DNA from: Oscillatoria acuminata PCC 6304
GTDB lineage: Bacteria > Cyanobacteriota > Cyanobacteriia > Cyanobacteriales > Laspinemataceae
NCBI RefSeq assembly: GCF_000317105.1
Contig: NC_019693.1
Location: 7,069,227-7,133,226, forward strand
Reading direction: 5' to 3'
DNA: 64,000 nt
Part shown: piece by piece, positions 37,111-46,837 of the stretch
Layout: every line of letters starts with the position of its first letter
Numbering within the stretch: position 1 is the first letter of the stretch
The notes under the pieces: generated by a model
Told to the model about the DNA's origin: nothing
What the model saw: the letters and a program-made list of their open reading frames with translations, nothing else
The model's database searches: none
Position numbers and translations under genes: made by a program

Positions 37111-39288
37111 TCACCCTTGTTGCAAGGCCATTTCCATCAAAATATTCTGAGAACTTTGGGCGATCGCATCATTCTTTCCCCGCCGTTGCAGATAACTCCC
37201 ATCCGGCTGTAACTCCCACGCTTGGCGATTATCCGCTAACATAATCCCCAGAATTTCTTGGAGGTCTTTTGCCAAATCCGGGTCTTGTACCGGCGTCGTC
37301 GCCTCCACCCGCCGATTCAGGTTCCGAGGCATCCAATCGGCACTGCCCATGTACACCTCTTCTGCACCATCATTATAAAAATAAAAAATCCGGGAATGCT
37401 CTAAAAACCGCCCCACAATACTCAACACCCGGATATTTTCACTGACATTCGCCACCCCCGGACGCAAACAGCAAATCCCCCGCACAATTAAATCAATTTG
37501 CACTCCCGCCCGTGACGCTTCATAGAGCTTGATAATCATTTTCGGGTCTACCAAGGCATTCATTTTCAACACAATTCGCCCGGGTTTTCCCTGTTTGGCA
37601 TTGTCAATTTCCCGCTGCACTAAGGCGGTCATCCGTTCCCTCAAGTTCACCGGCGCAACTAACAAACTGCGATAGGACCGTTGTCGGGAATACCCCGTCA
37701 AATAATTAAACAAATCCGTTAAATCTGCCCCGATATCTTCCCGGCAGGTAATTAAACCCAAATCCGTATAAAGTCGCGCCGTCTTGGGATTATAATTTCC
37801 CGTCCCAATATGAGCATAGCGACGGATGCCATCAGCTTCCCGACGCACCACCATCCCGACTTTAGTATGGGTTTTAAGTCCGACCAACCCATACACAACA
37901 TGAACGCCCACTTTCTCTAACTTGCGCGCCCAGGAAATATTATTTTCCTCATCAAAACGAGCTTTTAATTCCACTAACGCCGCCACCTGTTTGCCATTTT
38001 CTGCTGCGGCAATTAAAGCATTCACAATCGGCGAATCTCCAGAAGTCCGGTAGAGGGTCATTTTAATCGCTAATACCGATGGATCATAGGCTGCCTGGGT
38101 AATAAATCGCTGAACCGTTGCGCTAAAGGAGTGATAGGGATGATGGATGAGCAAATCTCGCGATCGGATCAAAGCAAATAAATCCTCTGTCTCGTCCATA
38201 TCCTCCAAATTGGGTTCCGAAGGTAGTTCTCCCAGGCGACGGAAGGAGGCGGGAATCACTGGATTCCAGACCGGATATTTCAGGTCTGGAAAGGGTAAAT
38301 CCATTAACCCCATTAAGTCTACTAACCCCAGCAATCCCTCCACTTCATACACTTCATGATGAACTAACCCCAATTCCCCCCGCAGCATTTCACGCACCGC
38401 TGAGGGAATATCCGATTGGACTTCCATTCGCACCACGGAACCGCCGACTCGTCGCTTGCGAATTTCTTGTTCGATCGCCAGGAGTAAATCATCCGCTTCA
38501 TCTTCTTCTAGGGCAATATCCGCGTTACGAGTCACCCGAAAGGGATGATATTCCAAAATATTCATCCCCGGAAATAGAAACTCTAAATTATGGGCAATCA
38601 CCTGTTCTAAGGGTGTAAAAGTCCAGCTTTTTCTCTGCCCTTCCCCGTGACTGTTGCTGGAGTCTCGGGGCGCTTCGGGAATTGGCACAAATCGGGGTAA
38701 AACTTTGGGGACTTTCACTCGGGCAAAAAATTCTTCGTCCGTTTCTGGGTCTTTAATCACCACCGCCAGATTCAGACTGCGGTTAGAAATGTAGGGAAAG
38801 GGATGTCCCGGATCGACGGCTAAGGGGGTGAGAACCGGGAAAATTTCTTCTTCAAAATACTGTTGCAGATAAGTGCGCTGTTCTTGGTTGAGATCCATAT
38901 AATCGAGGATCTGGATACCATAAGCAATCAGTTGGGGACGCAGGAGTTTTTCAAAATGCCGATGTTGTTCGGCAACCATTGGATGCAGGCGATCGCCTAC
39001 TTCGTCTAATTGTTGTTGCGGGGTGCGTCCATCCGGAGTCAGGGAGGACACTCCTGCTTCAACCTGCTGTTTAAGTCCAGCAATTCGCACCATGAAATAT
39101 TCATCTAAATTAGCACTGAAAATCGCTAAAAATTTCAGCCGTTCTAACAACGGAGTGCGAGGGTCAAAGGCTTCATGTAAGACGCGATAATTAAATTCAA
39201 CCCAACTTAATTCTCGGTTGAAGTAGTATTGCTGATCTTTTAAGTTAATTTCCGGTATGGTTTCCTTCGGGTTTTTAGTCGTTGTCAT
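37111..39288 (-). CDS. ppk1: polyphosphate kinase 1
   Basis: About 725 residues from ATG 39288 (MTTTKNPKE); the upstream ATG at 39309 is less likely. Domain order is N-terminal (YYFNRELSWVEFNYRVLHEA), head, and C1/C2 phospholipase-D-like domains. The autophosphorylated histidine lies in YAHIGTGNYNPKTARLYTDL, and a second conserved His is in RFLEHSRIFYF. It makes polyphosphate from ATP reversibly, at the membrane or in granules, for phosphate and energy storage. Full length. Gene order places sodB upstream on the same strand, 352 bp away, separated by a strong terminator. Confidence 0.97.
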   Translation of the reverse strand: MTTTKNPKETIPEINLKDQQYYFNRELSWVEFNYRVLHEAFDPRTPLLERLKFLAIFSANLDEYFMVRIAGLKQQVEAGVSSLTPDGRTPQQQLDEVGDRLHPMVAEQHRHFEKLLRPQLIAYGIQILDYMDLNQEQRTYLQQYFEEEIFPVLTPLAVDPGHPFPYISNRSLNLAVVIKDPETDEEFFARVKVPKVLPRFVPIPEAPRDSSNSHGEGQRKSWTFTPLEQVIAHNLEFLFPGMNILEYHPFRVTRNADIALEEDEADDLLLAIEQEIRKRRVGGSVVRMEVQSDIPSAVREMLRGELGLVHHEVYEVEGLLGLVDLMGLMDLPFPDLKYPVWNPVIPASFRRLGELPSEPNLEDMDETEDLFALIRSRDLLIHHPYHSFSATVQRFITQAAYDPSVLAIKMTLYRTSGDSPIVNALIAAAENGKQVAALVELKARFDEENNISWARKLEKVGVHVVYGLVGLKTHTKVGMVVRREADGIRRYAHIGTGNYNPKTARLYTDLGLITCREDIGADLTDLFNYLTGYSRQRSYRSLLVAPVNLRERMTALVQREIDNAKQGKPGRIVLKMNALVDPKMIIKLYEASRAGVQIDLIVRGICCLRPGVANVSENIRVLSIVGRFLEHSRIFYFYNDGAEEVYMGSADWMPRNLNRRVEATTPVQDPDLAKDLQEILGIMLADNRQAWELQPDGSYLQRRGKNDAIAQSSQNILMEMALQQG

Positions 39289-39542
39289 AATTCTGACCTG
39301 ATGAAGCAATAAATGGAGTTGATAGGTAAATAAACTCTATGTCCCGACCCTGACTTCGACCGCATCGAGGTGGAAAGCATGAAGTCGGATGGATTCTTTG
39401 CCCAGAGGGAATGCCCAGGGGCGGAAAATCCGGAAAAAATGGCTGGCCTTCGAGGTAGGCTTGTCTCGCGGGTGGTTTGGATGGGTAGATATATTGTGCT
39501 CAGGATGAAGTCATGATGCCACGGATTGGGGGAATCCATGAC

Positions 39543-39573
39543 AAAAAAACAGCCACGAGGCGATCGTGACTGT
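39543..39573 (-). terminator. rho-independent terminator of sodB
   Basis: On the minus strand ACAGTCACGA / TCGTGGCTGT forms a 10-bp stem (one G-T pair) with loop TCGCC, directly followed by TTTTTTT. It lies 67 nt after the superoxide dismutase stop codon and so ends that transcript before ppk1. Confidence 0.85.
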
Positions 39574-39639
39574 CTCAGAGGAACCCCTTAGCAAGGACGA
39601 TCGCCCTTACTGAGTGACTCAATCTGGTTGAACCAGCGA

Positions 39640-40242
39640 TTAAGCGGCTTTTTTCATTTGTTCGGCAACAAAATCCCAGTTGATTAAGCTGCTGATAAAG
39701 GTTTCAATGTAATCAGGACGCTTATTTTGGTAGTCCAAGTAATAGGCGTGTTCCCAAACATCAATGGTTAACAGGGGAGTCATTCCCATGGCGATCGGGT
39801 TTTCGGCATTGCTGGTTTTGGTAACCTTCAGGGTGCCTTTATCCAACACTAACCAAGCCCACCCGCTACCAAACTGGGTTGATGCAGCAGTGGTGAATTC
39901 TTCTTTAAATTTATCAAAACTGCCAAAGTCAGCCGCAATCTTGTCGGCGAGTGCCCCACTGGGTTTGCCACCGCCACTGGGTTTGATGCAGTTCCAGTAG
40001 AAGGTATGGTTCCAGGCTTGGGCGGCATTATTGAAGAGTCCCGATTTAGAGGAGTCATTATAGGTGGCTTTGATCACCTCTTCAATGGATTTGCTCTCCA
40101 TGTCGGTGCCTTTCACCATGTCATTGTAATTGCTGACGTACTTGGCATGGTGTTTGTCGTGATGGAACTCCAAAGTGCTCTTGGACACATGGGGCTCAAG
40201 GGCAGTGTAGTCAAACGGCAAAGGGGGAAGTTCGTAAGTCAT
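39640..40242 (-). CDS. sodB: iron superoxide dismutase
   Basis: 200 residues, the usual length. Metal ligands are His27 in EFHHDKHHAKYV, His about 79 in AAQAWNHTFYW, and the Asp and His of DVWEHAYYLDYQN. The Gln in AAQAWNH (rather than a Gly there, with Gln later) is the signature of Fe-dependent rather than Mn-dependent enzymes. No signal peptide, so a cytosolic enzyme removing superoxide from photosynthetic electron transport. GAGAGG precedes the ATG by about 7 nt. It lies beside flv1, which also relieves photosystem I acceptor pressure, but on a separate transcript given the 316-bp gap. Confidence 0.95.
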   Translation of the reverse strand: MTYELPPLPFDYTALEPHVSKSTLEFHHDKHHAKYVSNYNDMVKGTDMESKSIEEVIKATYNDSSKSGLFNNAAQAWNHTFYWNCIKPSGGGKPSGALADKIAADFGSFDKFKEEFTTAASTQFGSGWAWLVLDKGTLKVTKTSNAENPIAMGMTPLLTIDVWEHAYYLDYQNKRPDYIETFISSLINWDFVAEQMKKAA

Positions 40243-40506
40243 GTTGTATCCTCTCTCGAAGTGTTCTTAAGGGTTGCGCTATCTGGCGCTTTTCGGCAGG
40301 CATCAACGGCACACACCCAGCAACCGATTCCGGTGTCTGGGGCAATGCCAATGTGGGTCAGCCTAGGCCCTAGTTAGCCCGATGGCGATCGCCACATTAC
40401 GATAGGATTTTATATCAAAAGTCGGACCCGATCCAACTCCGAGATAAAAATCTACCGGAAGAGGGAGAAAACTGGATCCATTCTGCCTCCCCAGAGGAGT
40501 CCCTAC

Positions 40507-40550
40507 CTCTGGTCCCCTCCCCTGTGTCTTGGGGAGGGGACCGGAGTTGG
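40507..40550. repeat. GGTCCCCTCCCC inverted repeat
   Basis: Arms TCTGGTCCCCTCCCC and GGGGAGGGGACCGGAG around TGTGTCTT. It is the same inner stem as in the 157-bp element at 20141-20297. It lies immediately downstream of the flv1 stop and could serve as its terminator; there is no T-run. The remainder of this 316-bp gap carries the sodB promoter region, with no motif I can support. Confidence 0.55.
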
Positions 40551-40558
40551 AGAGGAGT

Positions 40559-42292
40559 TTAATAATAACTCCCAGTTTTCCGGTAATGAACTGCCGTTAC
40601 CCCTTCGGTATCCAGCACTTTGCCATTTTCCACCGTGGCATAAACCACCCAATGATCTCCACATTCCATGCGGTTTTGCACCACACATTCCAGGTAAGCG
40701 AGTCCATCTTTTAAAATCGGACAACCGTTCGCGGCTTCTTCAGTTTCCAACCCCTCAAATCGGTCTTCTCCTGGGGCAAATCGCTTCATAAAATGCTTGC
40801 GTAATTGTTTCCCTTCGGCTAAAACATTGAGCACGAATTTATCCCCGGTATGGGTGAGGGATTCCAATGCCCGGTCTTTGGCAACGGCAACGGTTAAACC
40901 GGGAGGATTAAATGAACCTTGGGAAACCCAGGAGGCTAACATTCCACTAATCACATCCCCTCGTTTGGCGGAAACAACGCATAAAGACCCGACAATTCGA
41001 CCGACGGCTTGGGCGGTACGATCGCTGGCTGCACCTGTGGTCAAGGAAGATTTGGCAGTCCGGCGTTTCTGCGATCGCTTCAAATTTTGAGCAAAATCAA
41101 TGGCGGCTTCTTCACAGGCTTGCAAGGTCACATCGGTGGGTTTAAACTTCACCCGAATCGGGTCAAATCCAAACTGATACCCCGCATCGGTTAACTTACT
41201 TTCCAACAGGTCGATCGCTTCTCCACTCCATCCAAATGACCCAAATACTCCGGCCAATTTACTGGTAGATGCGGTTTTCAAAATAATCCCCAAAGCGGTT
41301 TGAATTTGGGTCGGTGCATGACCTCCCAGGGTAGGAGACCCAATAATAAATCCGTCGCATTTTTCCACAGCAGCCTGAACTTCCGACGGTTCAGCTTGTT
41401 CACAATTTAGAAATTCCACCCCTATTCCCGCTTTGGTTAACCCTTTGGCGATCGCCTGTCCCACAGTGGCGGTATTCCCATAAGCTGAAGCATAAACTAA
41501 CGCCACGGTCAAATCCTGAGACTTCTGCACATTACTCCAGGACCGATACAATTCCGTCAGTTCTTTTTTCCCATACAAAACCAACGGTCCATGACCCGTG
41601 GCATACAATTTCACCTCGGGTAATTCGGCTATTTTATCCAATGCGGACAGCACCTGTTTCGCCTGGGGTGAGTGTAAGCAATCATAATAAAACCGGCGGT
41701 CTTCACTATAAATTGCCCACCCTTCATCAAAAATCTGGTCTCCGCAAACGTGAGCCCCAAAGAATTTATCGGTAAATAGAATTTTGGTTTTGGGGTCATA
41801 CGTTAACAGTTCATCGGGCCATTTGGGAGTGGGAGTGGCAATCAATTGTAACTGATGTCCTTGCCCTAAATCTAAGGTATCTTCCCCTCGGACAACCAAA
41901 ATGTTTAAGTCTTCGGTTTCCAAGAATTGGCGCAAGGCGATCGCCCCGGGATTGGTACAAACAAATTGCAGTTGTGGTGCAAGACTCCAGAGGGTTTTAA
42001 TCGTCTCCCCGCGATTGGCATTAAAATGTCCCAGAATGACATAATCAATCGTTTCTAGGGAAATTCGTGACTGCAAGGAGTCTAAATAATTTTTAGTAAA
42101 GGATTCCCCGGGTGGGTCGATCAGGGCAATTTTATCCCCTTGAATTAAAAATGAGTTGGCGGTGGTTCCTTTGGCCAAAGAATATTCCACCTCAAATTTT
42201 AGGCGGTCCCAAGTGCGCGATCGCATAACCCGGGTCTCTTCGGCAATCAGGACCACCTGAACATCACGTTGTTTAGTCGTTGTTTCTATCAT
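40559..42292 (-). CDS. flv1: flavodiiron protein Flv1-like (non-canonical ligands)
   Basis: 577 residues: metallo-beta-lactamase-like domain (1-260), flavodoxin domain (about 265-405) and C-terminal flavin-reductase-like domain (about 430-575), the three-domain form unique to oxygenic phototrophs. The diiron motif is degenerate: HFNANRGE replaces the canonical HxExDH, as in Flv1/Flv2. With Flv3 it uses NADPH or ferredoxin electrons to reduce O2 to water without making ROS, protecting PSI in fluctuating light. Its partner lies upstream on the same strand (42553-44280). Flv2 is the alternative, but the Flv4-Flv2 operon usually includes an extra gene between them, absent here. Confidence 0.88.
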   Translation of the reverse strand: MIETTTKQRDVQVVLIAEETRVMRSRTWDRLKFEVEYSLAKGTTANSFLIQGDKIALIDPPGESFTKNYLDSLQSRISLETIDYVILGHFNANRGETIKTLWSLAPQLQFVCTNPGAIALRQFLETEDLNILVVRGEDTLDLGQGHQLQLIATPTPKWPDELLTYDPKTKILFTDKFFGAHVCGDQIFDEGWAIYSEDRRFYYDCLHSPQAKQVLSALDKIAELPEVKLYATGHGPLVLYGKKELTELYRSWSNVQKSQDLTVALVYASAYGNTATVGQAIAKGLTKAGIGVEFLNCEQAEPSEVQAAVEKCDGFIIGSPTLGGHAPTQIQTALGIILKTASTSKLAGVFGSFGWSGEAIDLLESKLTDAGYQFGFDPIRVKFKPTDVTLQACEEAAIDFAQNLKRSQKRRTAKSSLTTGAASDRTAQAVGRIVGSLCVVSAKRGDVISGMLASWVSQGSFNPPGLTVAVAKDRALESLTHTGDKFVLNVLAEGKQLRKHFMKRFAPGEDRFEGLETEEAANGCPILKDGLAYLECVVQNRMECGDHWVVYATVENGKVLDTEGVTAVHYRKTGSYY

Positions 42293-42429
42293 CAGTGAGG
42301 AATGCGCTAAGACAGTTTACTTAAAACAATTACAGTCATCCCTCATTATCTAACCCTTGTGCAGATATGAGGAATCAATTCGCTTTCTTTGCTCATTTCC
42401 CAGGAGAAGGTGTCGCTACAGGAGTGCTG

Positions 42430-42496
42430 AGAAACCGGGTTTCTTCATCAAATCTTGGTCACTTAACCGTGAATGCTTGACAGAAACCCGGTTTCT
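42430..42496. repeat. paired AGAAACCCGGTTTCT repeat between flv3 and flv1
   Basis: Two near-palindromes (GAGAAACCGGGTTTCTT and AGAAACCCGGTTTCT) about 36 bp apart, matching the layout at 6554-6621. It fills much of the 260-bp gap between the flv3 stop and the flv1 start and may affect read-through. Confidence 0.65.
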
Positions 42497-42552
42497 GGTC
42501 CCCTAAATCTAATCCGGCGATTCTCCAGGGGAAAATGAGCAATGGCATCGGT

Positions 42553-44280
42553 TTAATAATGATTGCCGACTTTGCGATGGTGAATTGCCGGTAAGGCATC
42601 AGGATTGGAGACGCGGCCATTGTCTACTTGGCTATACACGATCCAGTGATCGGGGCATTCCATGCGACTGATGACTTGGCATTCCAGATAGGCGAGGGCT
42701 TCACTCAGAATCGGACTGCCGTTGTTAGCACTTTGGGTTTTGATTCCGGCAAAGCGATCGGCCCCTGGGGGGAAGCGTTTGAGGAAGTGTCGCATCAGTC
42801 CTTGATAGTTGTCTTCATCGAGGACATTGAGCACGAAGGTATCGCCGACGTGCATTAACGCTTCGATCGCCCGGTCTTTGGCCACAGCAATGGTAATCCC
42901 CAAGGGTTCAAAACTGGCTTGAGTCACCCAGGAGGCTAACATCGCACTACTCACATCTCCTTTTTTAGCGGTGATAATATACAATCCTCCGCTAATCCGC
43001 CCCAAGGCTTTATCCAGTTCGCTATCTAAAGATTTCATCTGTTTGATAGCTTTTTTCAGGGTCAGCAACTGTCCCATATCGGTTCCGGCTTCATCGCACA
43101 GTTGATAGGTAGCTTCTGTGGGGTTTTCCTTGAGGATAATATTCGGAAATGCCTGTTTTAGCCCGAGTTCTTTGAATTTAACGGCGAGGGGATAGATGGA
43201 TTGGTCGTTCCCTCCACCGGATTCAAACAGCCCGATCGCCTGTTTGTTATTGGCCGCCACTAAAATGGTCCCGATCGCCGCTTCTGCATTCTCTGCACTA
43301 GGTCCCGTTAAGGGCGGTGCACCGAGGGCGATTCCCGAGGCGATACTGACCAGTTCCCGCACTTCCTGGGGTTCTGCCGATCGCAAATCCATCATTTCCA
43401 CGTTGACGCCGGTTTTGGTAATCCCGTGGGCTACGGCTTGGGAGAGGCGATCGCTATAGCCATAGTCGGAAAAATAAAACACTGCAACGGTGGTTTCTGC
43501 CTTAGCTTGTTCCTGACTCCACTGTTTGTATCGTCCGGTGAGTTCTCCGACATTATACCGCAGCAGGGGTCCGTGGCCAGTGGCGATCGTGCTAATTTTT
43601 TCGATTTCCGGCATCCGCTTCATAGCACTCAGGACCGATCGCGCATTGGGTGCCATCAAACATTCGTAATAAAAGTGATAATCCGCTTCAATTTCACTTA
43701 AATTTTCATCGAAGGTTTTATCGGAACAATAATGCATCCCAAAGGCATCGCAGGTAAACAGAATCTGCGTTTTGGCGTCGTAGGTAAAAATGGTATCCGG
43801 CCAGTGCAAATTCGGGGCATTGACAAATTCTAGGACGTGGCCGTTGCCTAAATCCAGGGTATCCCCATTTTTAACAATTAGACGTTTAAAGGGTTGATGG
43901 ACTAAGTTTTCTAAAAACTGAATGGCAACTTTGGCCCCGACAATGGTGATATCTGGGGCGAGTGCTAAGACATCTTTAACTAATCCGCTATGATCCGGTT
44001 CCGTATGACTGATGATCAGGTAATCGATTTGAGTCGGGTCGATTTGCTGACGCAGGGTCTGCAAATAGGACTCGCGGAATTTGGCATGGGAGGTATCCAC
44101 CAAGGCAGTCTGACTCCCCCGAATCAGAAAGGAATTATAAGTGGTCCCGTTTTGCAGGCCAAATTCGATATCGAACCGATCGCGGTCCCAATCCAAACAG
44201 CGAATTGTTGTGGTTTCGGTGGCGATTTCCCCCGTTGCGATCGTCAGTCTCGGTTGTACTCTGTCGGTGACGGCTACCAT
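42553..44280 (-). CDS. flv3: flavodiiron protein Flv3-like (canonical ligands)
   Basis: 575 residues with the same three-domain layout as its neighbour. The beta-lactamase-like domain keeps the diiron motif HTEPDHSG (HxExDH), the later ATGHGP histidine and the CDAFGMHYC segment. The flavodoxin domain (VAVFYFSDYGYSDRLSQAVA) and flavin-reductase domain follow. It is predicted to be the catalytic partner of Flv1 in light-dependent O2 reduction. A strong AGGAGG sits 8 nt before the ATG; TATAAT on the minus strand about 45-50 nt upstream is a plausible -10. Flv4 is the alternative assignment. Confidence 0.88.
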   Translation of the reverse strand: MVAVTDRVQPRLTIATGEIATETTTIRCLDWDRDRFDIEFGLQNGTTYNSFLIRGSQTALVDTSHAKFRESYLQTLRQQIDPTQIDYLIISHTEPDHSGLVKDVLALAPDITIVGAKVAIQFLENLVHQPFKRLIVKNGDTLDLGNGHVLEFVNAPNLHWPDTIFTYDAKTQILFTCDAFGMHYCSDKTFDENLSEIEADYHFYYECLMAPNARSVLSAMKRMPEIEKISTIATGHGPLLRYNVGELTGRYKQWSQEQAKAETTVAVFYFSDYGYSDRLSQAVAHGITKTGVNVEMMDLRSAEPQEVRELVSIASGIALGAPPLTGPSAENAEAAIGTILVAANNKQAIGLFESGGGNDQSIYPLAVKFKELGLKQAFPNIILKENPTEATYQLCDEAGTDMGQLLTLKKAIKQMKSLDSELDKALGRISGGLYIITAKKGDVSSAMLASWVTQASFEPLGITIAVAKDRAIEALMHVGDTFVLNVLDEDNYQGLMRHFLKRFPPGADRFAGIKTQSANNGSPILSEALAYLECQVISRMECPDHWIVYSQVDNGRVSNPDALPAIHHRKVGNHY

Positions 44281-44448
44281 TGAGTGGCCTCCTATTCTTG
44301 TCGATGTTAGGGTTTGCTTACTTTCATTATATTGTTACATATTTTAACCATTAGTTTTCATGGAAAAATATATGGTAATCATAAGCCTTACCAATCAACG
44401 AGTCTCTCCCGGAATGCCTGTGTTATCATTAAAGATTAATTTCCAACC

Positions 44449-44486
44449 TAAATGTAGAGGCGATTCACGAATCGCCTCTACATTTA
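44449..44486. repeat. perfect 38-bp palindrome (18-bp arms)
   Basis: Arms TAAATGTAGAGGCGATTC and GAATCGCCTCTACATTTA with a two-base loop (AC). Same family as 19101-19128 and 59189-59228. It lies upstream of flv3 and downstream of the kinase gene stop is at 44562. Confidence 0.75.
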
Positions 44487-44561
44487 GGGGTTCATATTAA
44501 GTATTCCGTCAGTCCTATCTAGGAATAGTGCCGACTTGCAGGATCAAGGTGGGGAATAGTT

Positions 44562-46613
44562 TTATTTCCCTTCCAGCATTTTGATGGGCAGTTCTACAAT
44601 AAACTCCGTCCCTTCCCCTTCGCTAAGGCAGCGAATCTTGCCGTTATGACCCTTGACAATAATTTGATAGCACAGGGATAGACCTAATCCGGTGCCTTTT
44701 CCCACGGGTTTTGTGGTAAAAAAGGGATTGAAAATTTGGTCTTGAATCTCTGGAGAAATTCCGGGACCATTATCTTTAATGGAAATGCTCACCCAATTGG
44801 GAGAGGGTTCGTAAATTGAGAGGGTCAGTTCACCGTCTGTACTGGAATTGGAGGCGATCGCATCTAAGGCGTTATCAATCAAATTAAAAAACACTTGATT
44901 AATCTGCGCCGGATGACATTCCACTCGCCCTTGAGCATGATAATGTTTGTGAATTTTCAATTCCTGGGGAAATCGATGTTGCAACATCGATAAACTGCTT
45001 TCCAGACCTTCACTGAGATTAACAGGTTTAGCCCCAGCTTCATCTAACCGCGAAAAATTCCGCAAGTTTTGGACAATTTTGCGAATGCGATCGCTTCCTT
45101 GCTGCATGGAACCAATTAGGTTCGGGGAATCAGACCGGATATAGTCCAAATCTACATCTTCATTCAACTCTTCGATTTCTGGAGGAATTTCTGAGGCCGC
45201 AGCTTCGTAAATATCAATCGCTTTTTTCAACGCTTCAACATATTCATGGACGTAGAATAAGTTGGCATGAATAAAATTATTGGCATTATTAATTTCGTGG
45301 GCAACGCCAGCCACCAACTGTCCCAAACTTGACAGTTTTTCGCTTTGAATCAGTTGTTGCTGGGTGGCTTTGAGTTCTTGTAAAGTGAGTTCTAATTGTT
45401 CAGCCTGGGCTTGATATTGGGCAGCAGAATCCTGAACTTTCTGATATAATTCTGCTTGTGAGATGGCAATGGCCATCTGGTGACCTAACTGTTCTAGGAG
45501 TTCAATTTCTCCTTGGTTCCAATGGCGGGTTGAATGACATTCATGAGCAATCAACAATCCCCAGAGATGATCAGGCATGGCAATGGGAACGATTAAATTG
45601 GCCTTGACTTGCAATTGGTCTAAAAACTCTGCATGACAGGTATTTAATCCGGAATTATGAATATCATCGATCGCCCGAACTCGCCCTTGTTTATAGAGTT
45701 CGGCATGGTCAGTTTTAAAACAATTATCGGCTACAACTCCCCCCAAAATCGGCGGCCAAGGAACACGAAGGTCTTCAACCACAATTTCCCCAGACCAGTT
45801 TTCTAGAAATCGGTAAATCACCACCCGGTCAGTATTCAGGAGTTCCCGGACTCCCTGGACTGTGGTTTTTAAAACGGTATTCAAGTCTAAGGTACTGCGA
45901 ATTTGATTGGTAATCAGGCGCAGTAAGGATTCCCGTTGTGCGGCAGCGCGGGTGGCACAGTACAATTGGGCTTGGTTAATGGCGATCGCCAGTTGAGAAG
46001 CTACCCCTTCTAACAGGTCCTGTTCCCATTGCGACCACTCCCGTTCGCGATCGCACTGATGCAGTCCGATAATGCCATTGACTTTCCCCTGGTAGGAGAT
46101 GGCGATCGCCAGCATGGACTTAATTCCCAGTGTCTGCACCAGTTGTAAGGTCTCTTCCCCAAAACCGGGAAACTCTAAAAACCTGGTCACCGCTAGGGGT
46201 TCCGCCTGAGACATCAACTGATGCAAGTGGGGATTATCCGCCAACGGCACCCGAGTCCCCAATTGGCTGGTGTAATCATCCTTCTTATACTCTCCTCGGG
46301 TGATTAACCAGTCCCCCTCTTCCGATTCGTTGACTAAAATGCTGACTCGACTACAGTTGAAGGTTTCCCCTAACAAATGACAGGCGACTTGGAGCACTTC
46401 ATCTAAATCTAGGGTACTGCGAACCTGATTATTAATCTCGTTGAGCAATCGAGATCGCTGGACTTCCCTCTGAAGTTCCCGGAGGTGTAAATTTTGGGTC
46501 TCCATATTTTCTTTGTAGGTCTCAGTCGCCTCGTGGAGAGGCCGACTGGCTTGCGGGTGTGATAAATCAGGCTTCGGCCATGTACAGGAGGGGGCTTGTT
46601 CTTTTATATACAT
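44562..46613 (-). CDS. cyanobacteriochrome-type sensor histidine kinase
   Basis: 683 residues, no membrane segment. First GAF about 55-215; second, phytochrome-type GAF about 225-390; coiled coil about 395-425; HisKA with AHEINN (His439); HATPase with NLIDNALDA (577-585), DNGPGI and GTGLGLSLCYQ. The second GAF has Cys326 in the canonical TCH motif and Cys298 in a DNCF (DXCF) motif, exactly 28 residues apart, as in blue/green DXCF cyanobacteriochromes. No receiver domain is present, so a separate response regulator is needed; none is adjacent. ATG 46613 is taken, with Met37 as an alternative. Confidence 0.92.
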   Translation of the reverse strand: MYIKEQAPSCTWPKPDLSHPQASRPLHEATETYKENMETQNLHLRELQREVQRSRLLNEINNQVRSTLDLDEVLQVACHLLGETFNCSRVSILVNESEEGDWLITRGEYKKDDYTSQLGTRVPLADNPHLHQLMSQAEPLAVTRFLEFPGFGEETLQLVQTLGIKSMLAIAISYQGKVNGIIGLHQCDREREWSQWEQDLLEGVASQLAIAINQAQLYCATRAAAQRESLLRLITNQIRSTLDLNTVLKTTVQGVRELLNTDRVVIYRFLENWSGEIVVEDLRVPWPPILGGVVADNCFKTDHAELYKQGRVRAIDDIHNSGLNTCHAEFLDQLQVKANLIVPIAMPDHLWGLLIAHECHSTRHWNQGEIELLEQLGHQMAIAISQAELYQKVQDSAAQYQAQAEQLELTLQELKATQQQLIQSEKLSSLGQLVAGVAHEINNANNFIHANLFYVHEYVEALKKAIDIYEAAASEIPPEIEELNEDVDLDYIRSDSPNLIGSMQQGSDRIRKIVQNLRNFSRLDEAGAKPVNLSEGLESSLSMLQHRFPQELKIHKHYHAQGRVECHPAQINQVFFNLIDNALDAIASNSSTDGELTLSIYEPSPNWVSISIKDNGPGISPEIQDQIFNPFFTTKPVGKGTGLGLSLCYQIIVKGHNGKIRCLSEGEGTEFIVELPIKMLEGK

Positions 46614-46725
46614 AAATTTTTTATCGGAGGGGCCAATATAAATCGATGAAGCAGATGCACCTATTCCTTAATCCTGCTATCTTAACAAATTTTTATAAAA
46701 AATTAAGGTTATTTAATAAGTGTTA

Positions 46726-46755
46726 TTGAAATAAATTAAAAAAATTTGCTATAAT
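46726..46755 (+). promoter_or_regulatory. candidate promoter of coaX
   Basis: TTGAAA, 18 bp spacer, TATAAT, in an AT-rich tract 80-100 nt upstream of the coaX start codons and pointing towards it. Good match to the sigma-70/SigA consensus; no other gene lies between. Confidence 0.55.
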
Positions 46756-46837
46756 GTCTCAGGAAATTCTAAGAGCTTCAATCGATTCATCTCTATTTAA
46801 TTATAAGCCACTGTAAGCAGACGTAAAAAGCAGGGGA

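Noticed and set aside
40559-44280. Flv2/Flv4 instead of Flv1/Flv3
   Set aside because: The gene usually found between flv4 and flv2 is absent, and sequence features (KQRDVQV start, HFNANRGE) fit Flv1; a formal tree would settle it.
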